Assembly: GCF_932294415.1 (NCBI RefSeq)
Contig: NC_065541.1
Location: 31,480,790 to 31,544,789 of the forward strand
Direction of reading: 5' to 3'
Source of the DNA: Quercus robur
Taxonomy: Eukaryota; Streptophyta; Magnoliopsida; Fagales; Fagaceae
DNA: 64,000 nucleotides
Position 1 is the stretch's first letter, and each line of letters opens with the position of its first letter. A program made the position numbers and the translations under genes. Below are positions 39,391 to 51,861 of the stretch, piece by piece. The notes under the pieces are model-generated. The model saw only the letters and a program-made list of their open reading frames with translations. It searched no databases and was not told where the DNA came from.

Positions 39391-40422
39391 ATGGTTCCGC
39401 CTCACATAGTCGCCGAGATGCAAATGATGAAGAAACGAATGGACTTTATGATGAATGCCCTCGGAGGACGGGTGTCTAGCGACCTCAATGACTTGGTCCA
39501 TCGAACCGATTTGCCATTCACAACGTCCGTCACTTCATTCCCCCTTCCACCAAAGTTTCGTATGCTGCCGGTGGAAAATTACAACGGATCCAAGGATCCC
39601 TTGGACCACTTAGAGTCTTTCAAGACCCTAATGCACCTTCAAGGGGTGCTAGATGAGATCATGTGCAGAGCCTTCCACACCACGCTGAAGGGACCTGCAA
39701 GGATCTAGTTCAGTAGGCTGACGTTTAACTCTATTAGTACCTTTAAGGAGTTAAGTGCCCAGTTTGCCTCCCACTCCATTAGGGGGCACATGTATAAGAA
39801 GTCCACTGCATGCCTGATGAACATTAAGCAGCGAGAGGACGAGATGCTGAGATCTTACATAATTAGCTTTAATAAGGAGGCTTTCTCGATCGACGAAGCG
39901 GACAACAAGATACTCGTGGTGGCATTCACCAATGGGCTATGGAAGGGTAAGTTCCTATTTTATCTGTATAAGAACGACCTAAAGACTATGTCAGATGTGC
40001 TTTACAGGGTGACTAAGTACATGAACGTAGAAGATGCATTACTGGCTCGAGAAGAGAAGCCCAAAAAAAGGGAAAGACAAGAAGACATACGGTCGGATAG
40101 GGGGTGGAAGATGGCAAGGATTGGAGAATGGCGGGAGGACAAACGCTCCAAGCCCCCCGCAGGGAAGTTCACAAGTTTCACCCCGCTGACTACCTCGATC
40201 GACCAAGTCTTGATACAAATTAAGGATGAAGGAGCCTTGACCTTTCCCGGCAAGTTGAAGGGGGATCCTAATAAGAGGTCTAGAGACAAGTACTACCACT
40301 TCCACCGTGATCATGGCCATGACACAGCTGACTGCTACGGCTTGAAGCAACAGATTGAAGTCCTTATCAGGCAAGGAAAGCTGCAGAGGTTTGTCAGCAA
40401 GGAAAGGGTGGATCCACCTTAA
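39391..40422 (+). pseudogene. Gag region of Tat-type element 1
   Basis: Capsid-like retrotransposon gag ([19 protein letters not shown] and the following conserved block) and a C-terminal YHFHRDHGHDTADCYGLKQQ motif, a histidine/cysteine signature typical of Tat and Athila-like Gypsy gag. Broken fossil part. Confidence 0.85.
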
Positions 40423-40479
40423 GAGCAGGCTCCCTGATGGGAAAACGAGTGTCCTAGGCCACCCATAGGAGATATAAGA

Positions 40480-40960
40480 ATGATTATAGGAGGCACAACA
40501 GCTACTAGGTCGTCCAAAAAGGCTCGTAAGACTTACCTCAGGATGATTCAGAACGTCCAGCTGACGGGTTCCGTACCAAAGATGGCGCGGATCGACAACC
40601 CTGTCATCAAATTCTTGGAAGAAGATGCTTGACATCTTCACCACCCACATGACGATGCACTTATCGTTAACATACGAGTATGAGATTACAACACGCATCG
40701 GGTTCTGGTTAACAATGGCAGCTCAGCTGACATCCGTTACTACCCAGTATTCTAGCAGAAGAGGATTGATAGAGAGCGATTGGTTTCGACGAACGCTCAG
40801 CTCGTTGGTTTTGGAGGAATAAGGGTATTCCCCCTTGGTGCAATTACATTATCCATGACGGTGGGCGATTACCCCCAACAGATCACTGAGGACGTAACAT
40901 TCCTTGTGGTTGACTGGACGTTCGTTTACAATGCCATTATAGGACGAGCTACCCTTAATT
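40480..40960 (+). pseudogene. Protease region of Tat-type element 1
   Basis: Aspartic-protease-like sequence: an N-G-S-S-A-D stretch near 40,700-40,730 in place of the usual D-x-G-S-S-A-D, then FLVVDWTFVYNAIIGRATLN near 40,900-40,960. Fossil part between gag and reverse transcriptase. Confidence 0.7.
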
Positions 40961-41283
40961 AATGGAAGGCTGTAACCTCGACCTACCATTTAATGATCAA
41001 ATTCCCTACCGATTATGGAATAGGAGAGCTTCGTGGAAATCAGGTGGCCACACGTGAATGCTACATAGCTATGATGGAGATGGATGACCATCTCCAGGCC
41101 ATGAATATAGAAGAACACCGGACAATAACAGAGCCTGTTGAAAAGCTTGAAGAGATACTTCTCGACGACTCTGAGCCTGATTGAATAACCAAGATTGGTA
41201 CCTTTGCCAGCCCGATGGTCCGCTAAGCACTTACAACTTTTCTCAAAGATAATCGGGATGTATTCGCTTGGAGCCATGAAGAC

Positions 41284-42339
41284 ATGCCAAGAATCGACCC
41301 TTTAGTCATGGTGCATAGGTTGGATGTGTCACCCTCCTTTCCACCCGTTTGTCAGAAAAAGCGATTATTCGCCCCAAAACGAGACTGGGCTATAGCAGAA
41401 GAAGTTCACAAGCTACAAGAGGCGTACTTCATTAGGGAAGTTTACTACCCCGACTGGTTGGCAAACGTTGTGATGGTCAAGAAAGCTAGTGGAAAATGGA
41501 GGATGTGCGTAGACTTCGCAGACCTAAACAAAGCATGCCCCAAGGATAGCTACCCTCTCCCACGAGTCGACGTCCTAGTAGACTCTACAACTCAACACCA
41601 GTTATTAAGCTTTATAAATGCTTTTTTGGGTTATAACCAGATCAGAATGGACGAAGCAGATCAGGAGAAGACTTCGTTTGTTACTAGCCAGGGCCTCTTT
41701 TGCTATAAAGTAATGCCATTTGGCCTCAAACACGCGAGCGCGACATATCAGAGGCTCATGAATAAGATGTTTGCACAGCAGACTGGGAGAAATGCCCAGG
41801 TCTATGTTGACGACATGCTGATGAAAAGCCAAAGGAAGGAAGGTCACTTGGAGGATCTCAGGGAAACATTCAACACTCTTCGTTCCTACAACATGAAGCT
41901 CAATCTAGGCAAGTATGCCTTCAGAGTAACGGCAGGAAAGTTCCTAGGATTCATGGTGTCTCAGAGGGGTATTGAGGCCAACCTAGACAAGATCCTGGCC
42001 ATAATAGAGATGGCACCCCCAAGGAACATGAAAAAAGTACAAAGCCTCAACGGCAAAGTAGCGGTACTGAATAGGTTCGTGTCAAAGGCGACGGATAAGT
42101 GTCTACCTTTCTTCCGCACGCTGAAGAAATCTTTTGAATGGACGACCAAGTATCGACAGGCATTCGAGGACCTGAAGACCTACCTCTCGTCCCCTCCGTT
42201 GTTGAGTCCTTCCCAACCTGGGGAAGAACTATTCCTCTACTTAGCAGTATCCTCGATGGTCGTTAGCGCAGCCTTAGTCAGGGAAGCAGATAGGTACAGA
42301 AACTCATGTACTACACAAGTCAAGAACTCTGAGGCGTAG
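41284..42339 (+). pseudogene. Reverse transcriptase region of Tat-type element 1
   Basis: A long Gypsy reverse transcriptase stretch: WLANVVMVKKASGKWRMCVD, FADLNKACPKDSYPLP, MPFGLKHASATYQRLMN and the catalytic YVDDML block are visible, followed by the connection region (YLAVSS). Confidence 0.92.
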
Positions 42340-42356
42340 AGGAAAGATACCCACTA

Positions 42357-42840
42357 ATGGAGAAGCTCACTTTTACTTTAGTTACAGCAGCTCGTAAGCT
42401 CAAGCCATACTTCCAAGCTCACACGGTGATCATACTAAGTGACAAACCCCTACGACGAGCGATGAGCAATCCCGAAGCTGCCAGACGAATGGCATTATGG
42501 GCAATAGAGTTGAGTGAGTTCGACATACAGTACCACCCGCGTATTGCCATTAAGGGACAGGTGGTTGTTAATTTCATTGCAGAATTCACTAATGTAGAAT
42601 GCCAGGGGACAAGAGAGTATCCTCAATGGAGTATACACACGAATGGATCGTCCAACAGGCGGGCTGGCAGAGTAGGCATTATACTTCGTTCTCTAGAAGG
42701 GGACGAGATCGAATGCATGGTTCGTCTCGACTTCCCTACAACCAACAATGAAGCAGAGTATGAAGCTCTAGTAGCGGGGCTAGATCTTGCCAAAGCAACA
42801 GAAGCTGTGGGTGTGATTATTCATTACGACTCCTAGGTTG
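42357..42840 (+). pseudogene. RNase H region of Tat-type element 1
   Basis: KLTFTLVTAARKLKPYFQAH and LRRAMSNPEAARRMALWAIE belong to the first RNase H-type block. A second block WSIHTNGSSN...GIILRSLEGDEIE...NNEAEYEALVAGL is the additional archaeal-type RNase H that Tat-lineage elements carry. Confidence 0.85.
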
Positions 42841-43199
42841 TCACAAACCGAGTAAACGGTGATTACGAGTGTAAGGGCAAGAGGATGAAGAAGTACTTGG
42901 AGCAAGCAAAGATAAGGGTGGACGACCTACAGGCCAAGATTATTCAAATCCCCAGGGAGGAAATGAGTAAGCCGACCGTCTTGCCAAGGCCACATCAGCA
43001 GAACACATGGTCGTTCCCGACAAGGTACTCTCCTTTATTTAGCCTTCGCCATTGATAGACGTCATCAATGTATAGGAAATAGGTTCCGAGAGCAACTGGA
43101 CTACCCTTTTAGTCTCCTACTTGAAAGACGGCACATTACCCGATGGTAAGAAGGCTGCTAGAAAGCTGAAGGTTCAAGCAGCTTCATCTTGATAAAGGA

Positions 43200-44320
43200 C
43201 GTATTGTACAAGAAGGGCTTCTCTAGACCAATGTTTAAACCCCGAAGAAGCAGATTATGTCATAAGAGAAGTACACGAAGGGATCTGCGGCAACCACTTG
43301 GGGTCGCGGTCATTGGTACATAAACTAATTCGAGCTGGATATTATTGGCCTACTATGCAGAAGGACGCCCAGACTTATGTCAAAGCTTGCGACAAATGCC
43401 AAAGGTTCCACAACATCATCAGATAGCCAACGGAAGAGTTGACCCCGATGACAGCCCCGTGGTCGTTCGCCCAATGGGGACTTAAAATCATGGGTCCATT
43501 CCCAATAGCAATACGACAGTTGAAGTTCCTTGTAGTCGGTATAGACTATTTCACTAAATAGGTAGAAGTAGAGGCCTTGGCTACCATTACGGAGAAAAAT
43601 GTGAGAAGTTTCATTTGGAAAAATATCATTTGTAGGTATGGGATCCCTAGAGTTTTGGTCTCAGACAACGGGAAACAGTTTGACAACGAATCCTTCAAGG
43701 ATTTTTGCTCACAGTTGGGAATCAAGAGCTACTACTCCTCTCCCACCCACCCACAAGCCAACGACCAAGTCGAAGTCACGAATCGATCCTTGCTTAAAAT
43801 CATCAAGACTCGGCTAGAAGGGGCAAAAGGTGTATGGCCAGAGGAGTTGCCAAGTGTACTATAGGCATATAGGATGACAACAAGGACACCTACCTAGGAA
43901 ACACCGTTCCAATTAGCTTATGGAAGCGAGGCAGTCATCCCAGCAGAAGTCAGACTCACGAGCTACTAAGTGGGTAATTATGATGAAGGAAAGAACAACG
44001 AGGCTATGTGTCTACAGCTTGATCTACTAGACGAAGTCAGGATGGCAGCTGAATAAAGACTCGCGTGATACCAGGACCTCATGGCCAAGAACTACAACTC
44101 CCGAGTCAGGCACAGGGACTTTGAGGTTGGAGACCTCGTGTTAAGGAAAGTAATGGACACAGCTAAAGACCCTACCCAAGGAGAGCTTGGCCCTAACTAG
44201 GAGGGACCCTATAGAATCACATCATGGCAGAGGAAAGACACCTACCACTTGGAGACATTGGACGGACAGAAGTTACACCATCCATGGAACACTGAACATC
44301 TCCAAAAGTACTACCAGTAG
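43200..44320 (+). pseudogene. Integrase region of Tat-type element 1
   Basis: An HHCC-type zinc region near 43,250-43,410 (VHEGICGNHLG, GYYWPTMQKDA, CDKCQRF), a core with IPRVLVSDNGKQFDNESFKD, and a C-terminal region near 44,080-44,320. Fossil, in several frames. Confidence 0.88.
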
Positions 44321-44479
44321 TAGATAGCATGAAGAGCGACACTCCTCATTTACAGTTTATTTCTTTTAGTTAAATTTTTACTTACAGTACTTTTTAAGCC
44401 TAAAGGGCAAGTTTTTTTTATCCTTTTTAAGAACAATCTTTTACTTATGCACGCGTTTACCAAAAACAAGAGGAATTAT

Positions 44480-45060
44480 TCAGATACAGGTTGTGTATAT
44501 TTTCTCTACTAAACTACTTTCGTTATCAAGTCTACAAGTGGACGAGTTCATCCTATAAGGATGCTTTGAAATTATCAAGTCCACAAGTGGACGACTTCAT
44601 CCTATAAGGATTCTTTGAAATTATCAATTCCACAAGTGGACAAGCTCATCCTATAAGGATACTTTGAAATTATCAAGTCCACAAGTGGACAAGCTCATCC
44701 TACAAGGATGCTTCGAATGAATTCCACAAGCAGACGAGTTAATGAAGTCCATAAGTGGATGAGTTCATCCAATAAGGATGAGTTAGCATTATTAAATCTT
44801 CAAGGTGACGAATTTGTGGTTAAGTCCATAAGTGGATGAGTTCATCCCATGAGGATGAGTTAGCATTATTAAATCTTCAACGGATTCATGATTAGGTTCA
44901 TAAGTGGATGAGTTTATCCCATGAATAAGTCAAATATTGTAAAGTCCACAGGTGGATAGATCTCTGATTAAGTCCATAAGTTGACAAGTTTATCCCACAA
45001 GGTTGGGTTAATATTGTTGTTCACAGGTGGACGGATTCATTAATAGACAAGTCCACAACA
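44480..45060 (+). repeat. Tandem array with near-palindromic units
   Basis: Units of about 60-65 bases (AAGTCCACAAGTGGACGAGT, then TCATCCTATAAGGATGCTTT), at least four well preserved near 44,520-44,720, and more diverged ones to about 45,060. Each unit holds two near-palindromes, TCCACAAGTGGA and ATCCTATAAGGAT. It lies between pol and the antisense unit. Confidence 0.85.
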
Positions 45061-45224
45061 CAAACAAGCAACACACATATACTGGAAGTGGTGGATATAA
45101 AATACCATAAATAAAGTGAAATTTCTACAAGTAAAAGCCCAAAAAAAAAAAAAAAAAGACATTAAAACATTGTCTAGAAAATAGACCAAATATACAATGA
45201 AAACAAAAAAGAAGAGGCTAAAGC

Positions 45225-47533
45225 TCAGGAGGCCGAGGCATCTTGGGGGTTCTCGTCACCCTTAGGAGGAAGGTCCTGGATGTTTTGAGCTGGAGGGTCT
45301 TTAGCATTAAGAGACGGGACCAAAGGGATGACGGGGGGATCTGCGGTAGGTTGGGCGAGGGCGACACTATCATCTTTTGGAACCTCCTCTGACTCGGTGG
45401 AGTCGTCAGTTTCTTCAAAAATAGTGTCGCCTACAGGTGTTGACGGCAAGGGATCATCCATGGAGACCTTAGACGAATCCAAGTGAGGGTAGATGGACTT
45501 GACCTATTTAAGACAATTCTCAAACCCATCACCATAATATTCAGCACAAGAATTAATGAATGTCTGTGACACCCTAAATTCCTTCACGGTGTTAGCCTTG
45601 GCCATCTCCATCTGGCCTAAAAGAGCCGTCAACTCCTTTTCCACCGCCGCCTTAGTTTTTTACTCCTTTTTCCTTTGACAACCCTCCTCCTCTAGCTTCT
45701 CTCTCAACTCCTTCACCTTTTGCTTGAGGGTACGAAGGGCACCCTTATATTGTTCTTACCCGTCGGTCAGGTTCTTGATGCGCTTATGCAGATGGGTAAT
45801 CACCCCTTCTTTGGTGATGCCCCTATCCTGCAATGCCATCATATGAACCAGCACCTACAAGACAAAATAACCGTCAGCTATTAAGCATAAATATAAGTAA
45901 AGAAGAGAAAGAGGAAGAAATGTACCTGAGCAAGGTTAAAGAGGCCCGACGCCCCTAGCTCCTTCGTCGATTGCTTAGCATAAGGGTCCATTTCCAGGTC
46001 CTTGATGATAGACTCAATCACCTCGACGGCATGGTCCTTGTGAGTAAGTAGACGGCGGTCGTCCACCCCGGTGACAGGACCTTTTCCCGTCATCAGCCCT
46101 TTGCCTACTCCATGTTTGGGCTTAGCAAGAGGCGACTTCTTCTGCTTATCACCTTCCTGGATGACCGGTCCTTCTTAAGTGGATGATCATCCTTTCCCTC
46201 ACTCTTCCTCTTGGATGACAACTTAGTGACGTCCTTAGGGGGTTACGAGGAGGGCCCTTCCTTTTCCTTCTTCTTATTGGCAGCAGCCGCCCGCACCAAG
46301 GCTCTTTGCTTGGCCACCTCCATTTCTACAAAGGAAAAGTGAAACTTAGAGAAGTTGATGCCATAAAAGACTACAAGAAAAAAACTAAGGTGTATGAACT
46401 TACACTGACGGGAATAAGCGTTGAGTCGACGGGCTACTGGCGTTGGCTCTAGACCTTCACAATAAGCATGCAAGGTGTTGAGAGTGATTAGATCCCTACA
46501 CCTCTGCTCATCAAAAGGGATCTCTAGAACCCGACGAATGAAGGCTTCTTGCTCGTCAGTTATGTGTGGGTGGATGCTAGTTGAAAAGGAAAGTAAATGA
46601 CATTAAAAACTTGGGGATAAATAAATAAAGAAGCAAATAGGGAGACGATGCTAAACCTGAATCTTTGATGATGCCCCAAGTTTTGTCAAAACCATGAGGC
46701 ATTGTCGTCCACTCTTCTTGATGGCAAATCTAGTTCGTCCCCTGAACAAAAAAATACTTGCCATTCCAATTTCTATTGGAGTTAGGCATGTTGGACACTA
46801 GCCTAAGTTCTTTCTTTCTTGCCGAGAAATGATATATCCCCTGGGATGAGACGATGTGCTGAGGCTTATAGCACTAGAAAAACTCGTCCAGCAAAAGCTA
46901 ACGGTTCCCACCACTAAGACAGGCCCATAGGATCTTAGCCCCAATGAATATCCTCCATGTATTAGGGGCTATTCGGCTGACGGATAGTCCTAAAAAGTTA
47001 GCTAACTGACAGTGTAGTGACGTCAATGGCAACCTCAGCCTTGCCGCGAACATGGCATCATACATGTCAACATCCGCTGTCTTTCCCGAGTAGCATTTCT
47101 CAAACTTCCCAGGCAGACGGATTGGAATATGATCTGAAATTTGGTAACGGTCCCGTAAGTCCTTAAAAACTTTGGCTGACATTGTTGGCTTAAAGTCATT
47201 AACGATCTACATTTTGGGAAGAATAAATGGACGGGTGTGGCCATCCCTATCACTTCCCGAACTCCCTTCTCTAGAGGATTCATCCTTATCCCCGTCATTC
47301 TTTACATTGTCACCCTCAACCTCACCACTATTTCCTTCTTCCTCCCCAACTTCCCTATCATGACTCTCAGCCTTGTCATCAGGAGAACGGGTGGATGTTT
47401 CCCTCTCTGACAACCAGAAAAAGCCCTCATCGAGCTCATATCTTGACTGGAAGACCTCGTCATAGCCCACTCCCTCACGGACTGACGACTGTTCACTCGT
47501 CGCTTCTCTAGACATCTTTCTACCTACAAGCAA
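45225..47533 (-). pseudogene. Antisense gene-like unit of Tat-type element 1 (Transposase_28-like)
   Basis: Reads opposite to gag-pol. It begins with an acidic, serine-rich region (SSREGSSGSDRDG), followed by VFKDLRDRYQISDHIPIRLP and AARLRLPLTSLHCQLANFLG, which I recognise as the 'putative gypsy type transposon' (Transposase_28) style of domain. A lysine-rich middle (AAAANKKKEKEG), a coiled-coil-like region near 45,560-45,800 and an acidic, proline-rich end follow. An intron-like GTAAGT...AG interval lies at 46,403 to 46,326. Tat-lineage elements are known to carry extra, sometimes antisense, open frames. Some breaks are present; treated as a fossil. Confidence 0.75.
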
Positions 47534-47986
47534 CAGAGGTAATCTAAGAACCTAAGTTGACGACCTTACTTAAAAAATAATAATAAAAACAAGAGATAAA
47601 GAGAAAAACTTACGAAGTAAACCGTTCCTTGAAAAATGACGGTTTCAGTAAGACGGTGGCAACAAAGTAGACAAGATTAGTGGGCCGACAGAAGCAAGGT
47701 GTACACGAAACAACAAGCTCTCTAAGATCAAGGATGAAATGAGAAGAATAAGGAGAGGAAGTGAGGTATATATAGGATGAAAAACGCACAGAAGACAAAG
47801 CGACACCCTCGTCCAGAAACAAGGCTAGTTGGCTTGCGCCACATGTTCTAACATTTAATAATGGCTACTTGAGGAATTAGTCAATAAATGCTCCTTTTAC
47901 TGAAAAATATATATAATAAAAGAACTACAAATCAAACTCCACAACCCGTTAGCTAGAATTGACAAGGTTATGGAGAAAGGGGCAAC

Positions 47987-48576
47987 TGATAGGTTGAATT
48001 CTTGAAGTAAAGTTGACGAACCTATAGTAGCTGTCAACTTTACTAACATGCCCTTAAAAGACTCCAAAAGCTGACAATCTCGAGACTGACGGGTATTCCT
48101 GAAGGTTGTCAGTGTATGGATTAGAGATGACCAGAAGGCATTGATGGAAGGAGAAGTTGATGGGATGAGACTGACGGGTTTAACATGATTTTACTTGATC
48201 TACACGCATAAGTGTAAAAGGAAATATCTTGCACCCTACGCTTAACCCTAATCAAGAAGACTCCTACAAGGAAAGGATTCCGTAAGATACACAGATTAAA
48301 GAGGTTCTCTCCCACAAGGAAACATCTTCTTAGCCAAGAAACTAGTATCAACCCTATACTACTATAAAAACCCCAAAACCCTCACAAACCAAGGTACGCA
48401 TATTTACCCCAGCTCTAGCACTCTAGAGTTGTGAAAAGTTCTCTAACCTAACCTTCGGGGGTCTTTGGCCGGTACCGCACCGGTACTCTCCTAGAGTTTT
48501 CTTTGTCTCTGTTTCGCAGGTCTTGTTTCGAGCACGTGAATATTGTGCGGCTTAATGACGATTTTCGGCATCATCA
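47987..48576 (+). repeat. 3' LTR of Tat-type element 1
   Basis: Begins TGATAGGTTGAATTC after a purine tract (GGAGAAAGGGGCAAC) and ends GGCATCATCA. Its last ~130 bases match 38,938-39,065. The start is inferred from the purine tract and TG because the 5' LTR partner is truncated. Confidence 0.75.
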
Positions 48577-49065
48577 ATTAGTATTTATTTTTATATTAAT
48601 AATGAGGGATATTACTAACTCAACTATTTTTGCTATTATTTTTACATATTTTATTACAATAAAGTTAAGGAAGCAACAAAATTTCACACCCCTCTTAAAT
48701 TTGTCTATCAACTCACACCTAGATTTACCACAGTTTGCAATTTAATTTTTCTTTCAATAGCCAATTTATGAAGTGTTTGACAAAATTATGAGTGTAGTAA
48801 AATGGTTGTGAACGTTTATTGTGACCTTAATATTTAGGAAATTTTTTTTATTATTAAGATACTTGCATTTTGGAAGTTGGGGGAGAGGTCTTTTTAAATC
48901 CCGTACATTTTGACTATCTATTAGCCATATTAGCATAATTGGATTGAAAGTTGACTAAAATACTAAATTGTTACACATTTGAAATTTGAAGAATTATAAT
49001 TAAATATTTGAAAATTGAGGAATTGTTCATGTCCCAAATTTGAGGGACAAAAGATGTAACATGCC

Positions 49066-49105
<40 letters not shown>

Positions 49106-49161
49106 TACTATGACTTAAATGGCTAGGATGGTTATATTGATTTTACGATATCCATGGTAGA
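48577..49161. other. AT-rich intergenic stretch
   Basis: No gene seen. A (CT)n then (TA)n microsatellite at 49,069-49,106. Confidence 0.6.
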
Positions 49162-50273
49162 TAGGGATGGCAACGGGTCGGGTTCGGGCCGGGTTTTTTG
49201 AAACCCGGACCCGACCCGCGGGTCTATTCCTGTTACCCGGACCCGACCCGTTTAATAAACGGGTCTTTTTTTTAGCCCCCATACCCGGCCCGTCGGGTCT
49301 CCGTGGGCCCCGTCCAGCCAGCCACTTCTGGGCTTAATCCGTGGCCCAATCTTATATATATATAAAATAAATAAATAAATAAAAACCCAAACACAAACAG
49401 CAAAACAAATCAATCAAAATTGTTGAAATGAGATTCTTAGACAGAAAATAAATAATAAATAAACACAAAAAATAGAATAAATAAAACACCATTTATCACA
49501 TCAAAAAAAAAAAAAAAAAAACTCCATTTATGGACCGATTTTTACATTAACACAAACATCAACTCCGATTCACATTTAAACCAACTCAAAATATACACAT
49601 GCATTACATTCTATACAAATCGAATCCTCAAACAAATACCCAAAAACTACTGAGTGAGGAAATGAACCCAAAACAAAAATGAACCAAAAAAAAAAAAAAA
49701 ATGAAGAACTCAGACCACTAAACTGACTAAAGCTCCATCGGCGGTGCTCCCATCTAACAACACGACCTCATCTCTCTCTGATCTAACAATCCCAAGCTCC
49801 GATCTATTGATTTCGTGCTCCTCCGTGACAAACGGCAACCACCACGAGATCTTTGCTCCTCCTCGAGAGTGAGGGTGGGTCGGTGAATGAATTAGAGTGA
49901 CGGTGAGGATTAGATGTGAGTGTGAGTGAGAGTCAGTGAGGGGTGGATGAGATGTGAGTGAGCATGAGAGGGAGAGTCTGAGTCAGTGAGAGTGAGGCGG
50001 CTGAGTTGAGAGAGAAATGAGGGAAATGAGTTTTAGGGTTAGAGTTGATGTATATATATAGGTAGGTTTTTTTGTAATTTTAAATATATCTAACCGGGTC
50101 GGGTCGGGTCGGGTACGGGTTCGGGCCGGGTTTTTACCAAAACCCGGACCCGCTTCGGGTTTTTTTTTAAAACCCAAACCCGACCCTATTCTTTATCGGG
50201 CCGGGTAAAATCCGACCCATTAGGATCGGGCCGGACCGGATACCCGCGGGTCGGGTAGAAATTGCCATCCCTA
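49162..50273. mobile_element. hAT-like element with GGGTC-repeat arms
   Basis: 1,112 bases with TIRs TAGGGATGGCAA and TTGCCATCCCTA and a perfect 8-bp duplication ATGGTAGA (49,154-49,161 and 50,274-50,281). Both arms are degenerate arrays of CGGGTCGGGTC and AAACCCGGACCCG. No transposase. The interior (about 49,370-50,040) is AT-rich with a GAGTGAG-rich stretch. Confidence 0.9.
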
Positions 50274-50281
50274 ATGGTAGA

Positions 50282-51861
50282 TAGGCATACGTGCAAGTTA
50301 GATGTTTAGGTGTTCAATGTAGGTGACCTAAAAGCCTAAAAGCACATTTGGGTGTCAAAGCTTTGTGAGTAATAAAAATGTAAACTTTAACACTAAAACA
50401 TGAAAAGGAAAACAATGGTAGAATAAAGAAAGTAAAGAACAAAGAGAATGTACGTGGAAAACCTTGTGTAAGGATGAAAATCCACAGCAAGTGAAGGACA
50501 AAATATCCTCCACTCTTAAAAGTTGTATAATATATGAAAAGTTTAAGGTTACATAAGGTGTTGTTCTTCCCAAAAACCTATCATTTTTGCCTTTCTTTCC
50601 TACCCTGATTTCCTACCTCTCTACCCTATTTGCTCAGCAACTTTCTCCTTTTATAATACGAGGAATGTTGTTGGATGTACAATAGCAAGTGTCTCACTCT
50701 CATTCCTCCCCACAAACCCTAATACAACTGTTGTATTATAGCAGGAGGAGAGAGAAACCGCAGCTAGCAGGGTAAAGAGATGAAAGGCGACTCTACTACA
50801 TTGTGAGGAACAAGAATCGACAAGGAAAAGGATTGCATGGAAGCTGAGGGCATTGCACGTGTCTTCGGTAGTGGTCCAGCTTGGTACTTCCCAATGAAGG
50901 GTGTTCTGCAGACTTTGACCAACAAAGACCAAATTCCCTTTCATGGTAGTGCTTCTTGTCCATGCCACACTGTGCATATTGCTTCCCCCAATGGTGATCA
51001 CGCTATTGGCACGAGCCAGGGGCCCAGCTTCCCTCACCAACACTTCTCTCTTGTACCTCACGGTTTTTCCATGTGATGTAACCAAGTCAGCGTATTTGCT
51101 TGCACTAGTTTTTGTAATGTACAATAGGAGTCGCAATGTTTGACACAACTCGCAAACACTACATGAACACAATATAGGTATTTGAGAGTTAGGGTTTAGC
51201 CTTAACAAGTTCGGGTTATAATCGGGACAACCCATAATCGACATAATAAGAAACTTGTCAACTGTGGGTTGGCCCACTTAACCCACATCAAACACTGTTA
51301 TATATTTGTGTCAACATGAAATGACCAAATTTCCAACCTATTTAACCCATATAACAATTAAATATTAATTTTATTTTAGATGTTATTTGTTATAGGTATT
51401 TTGATGTTATGAGTTATGACTTTGTATAAAATTTGTTGTTTATTAAATTTAAAACAATATTAATAAGGTCAAACAAGTTGAAATGGATTGTGTTTGAAGC
51501 GGGTTAAAGAAGTTGTATTTGTGTCAACCAATACAACTTGTTTAGTATCAAGTGGGTTAAAATGGGTCATGTTATATTTGTGTCAACCCAACCCAACCTA
51601 TATGTTAAGTGTGTCAAGTGGGTCGTATTGTATCAACTCTCTTCATAAACAAGTTGTGTTAAGGTTGAAGAGTCATGCTATGATTTTTAATGAATTGCCA
51701 CCCTTAATCCATGGTGTAACGTTGGAAAAATTATATAGTAGAATAGTCTCGTAAGATACCCTCTCAGCAGCTACGTGGGACAGAGAAGGATTTGCTAACT
51801 TTACCATGCTGCTAGACTGCTAGTACACTGAATTTTGGTAGAGTTTCACTGACCTCATAGT
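50282..51861. other. Intergenic, unassigned sequence
   Basis: A 208-codon minus frame (51,277-50,651) and overlapping plus frames around 50,837-51,143 were examined and not recognised. ACGTGGAAAACC near 50,452 is of a kind seen in plant LTR leaders, so retroelement remnants are possible. Repeated GGGTCATGTT/GTGTCAACCC-like motifs occur at 51,300-51,620. Confidence 0.4.

Larger units (their letters stand above)
38938..48576 (+). mobile_element. Tat/Retand-type Gypsy element, old and broken
   Basis: A fossil with gag (39,391-40,422), protease (about 40,480-40,960), reverse transcriptase (41,284-42,339), RNase H (about 42,357-42,836), integrase (about 43,200-44,320), a tandem array, an antisense gene-like region (47,533 to 45,225) and a 3' LTR (47,987-48,576). 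Just after the 5' LTR remnant (38,938-39,065) is TTGGCGTCGTCTGTGGG, the primer-site style of Tat-lineage Gypsy. Order and antisense unit also fit Tat/Retand. The 5' LTR is reduced to ~128 bases. These differ from the 3' LTR at about 10% by eye, so the element is old. Roughly ten or more breaks in gag-pol. Confidence 0.88.

Noticed and set aside
40039-40698. 219-codon minus frame
   Set aside because: Antisense shadow of the gag region; no independent domain or codon signal.
44480-45060. CRISPR-like repeat and spacer pattern
   Set aside because: The whole unit repeats, including the supposed spacers; it is a retroelement tandem array.
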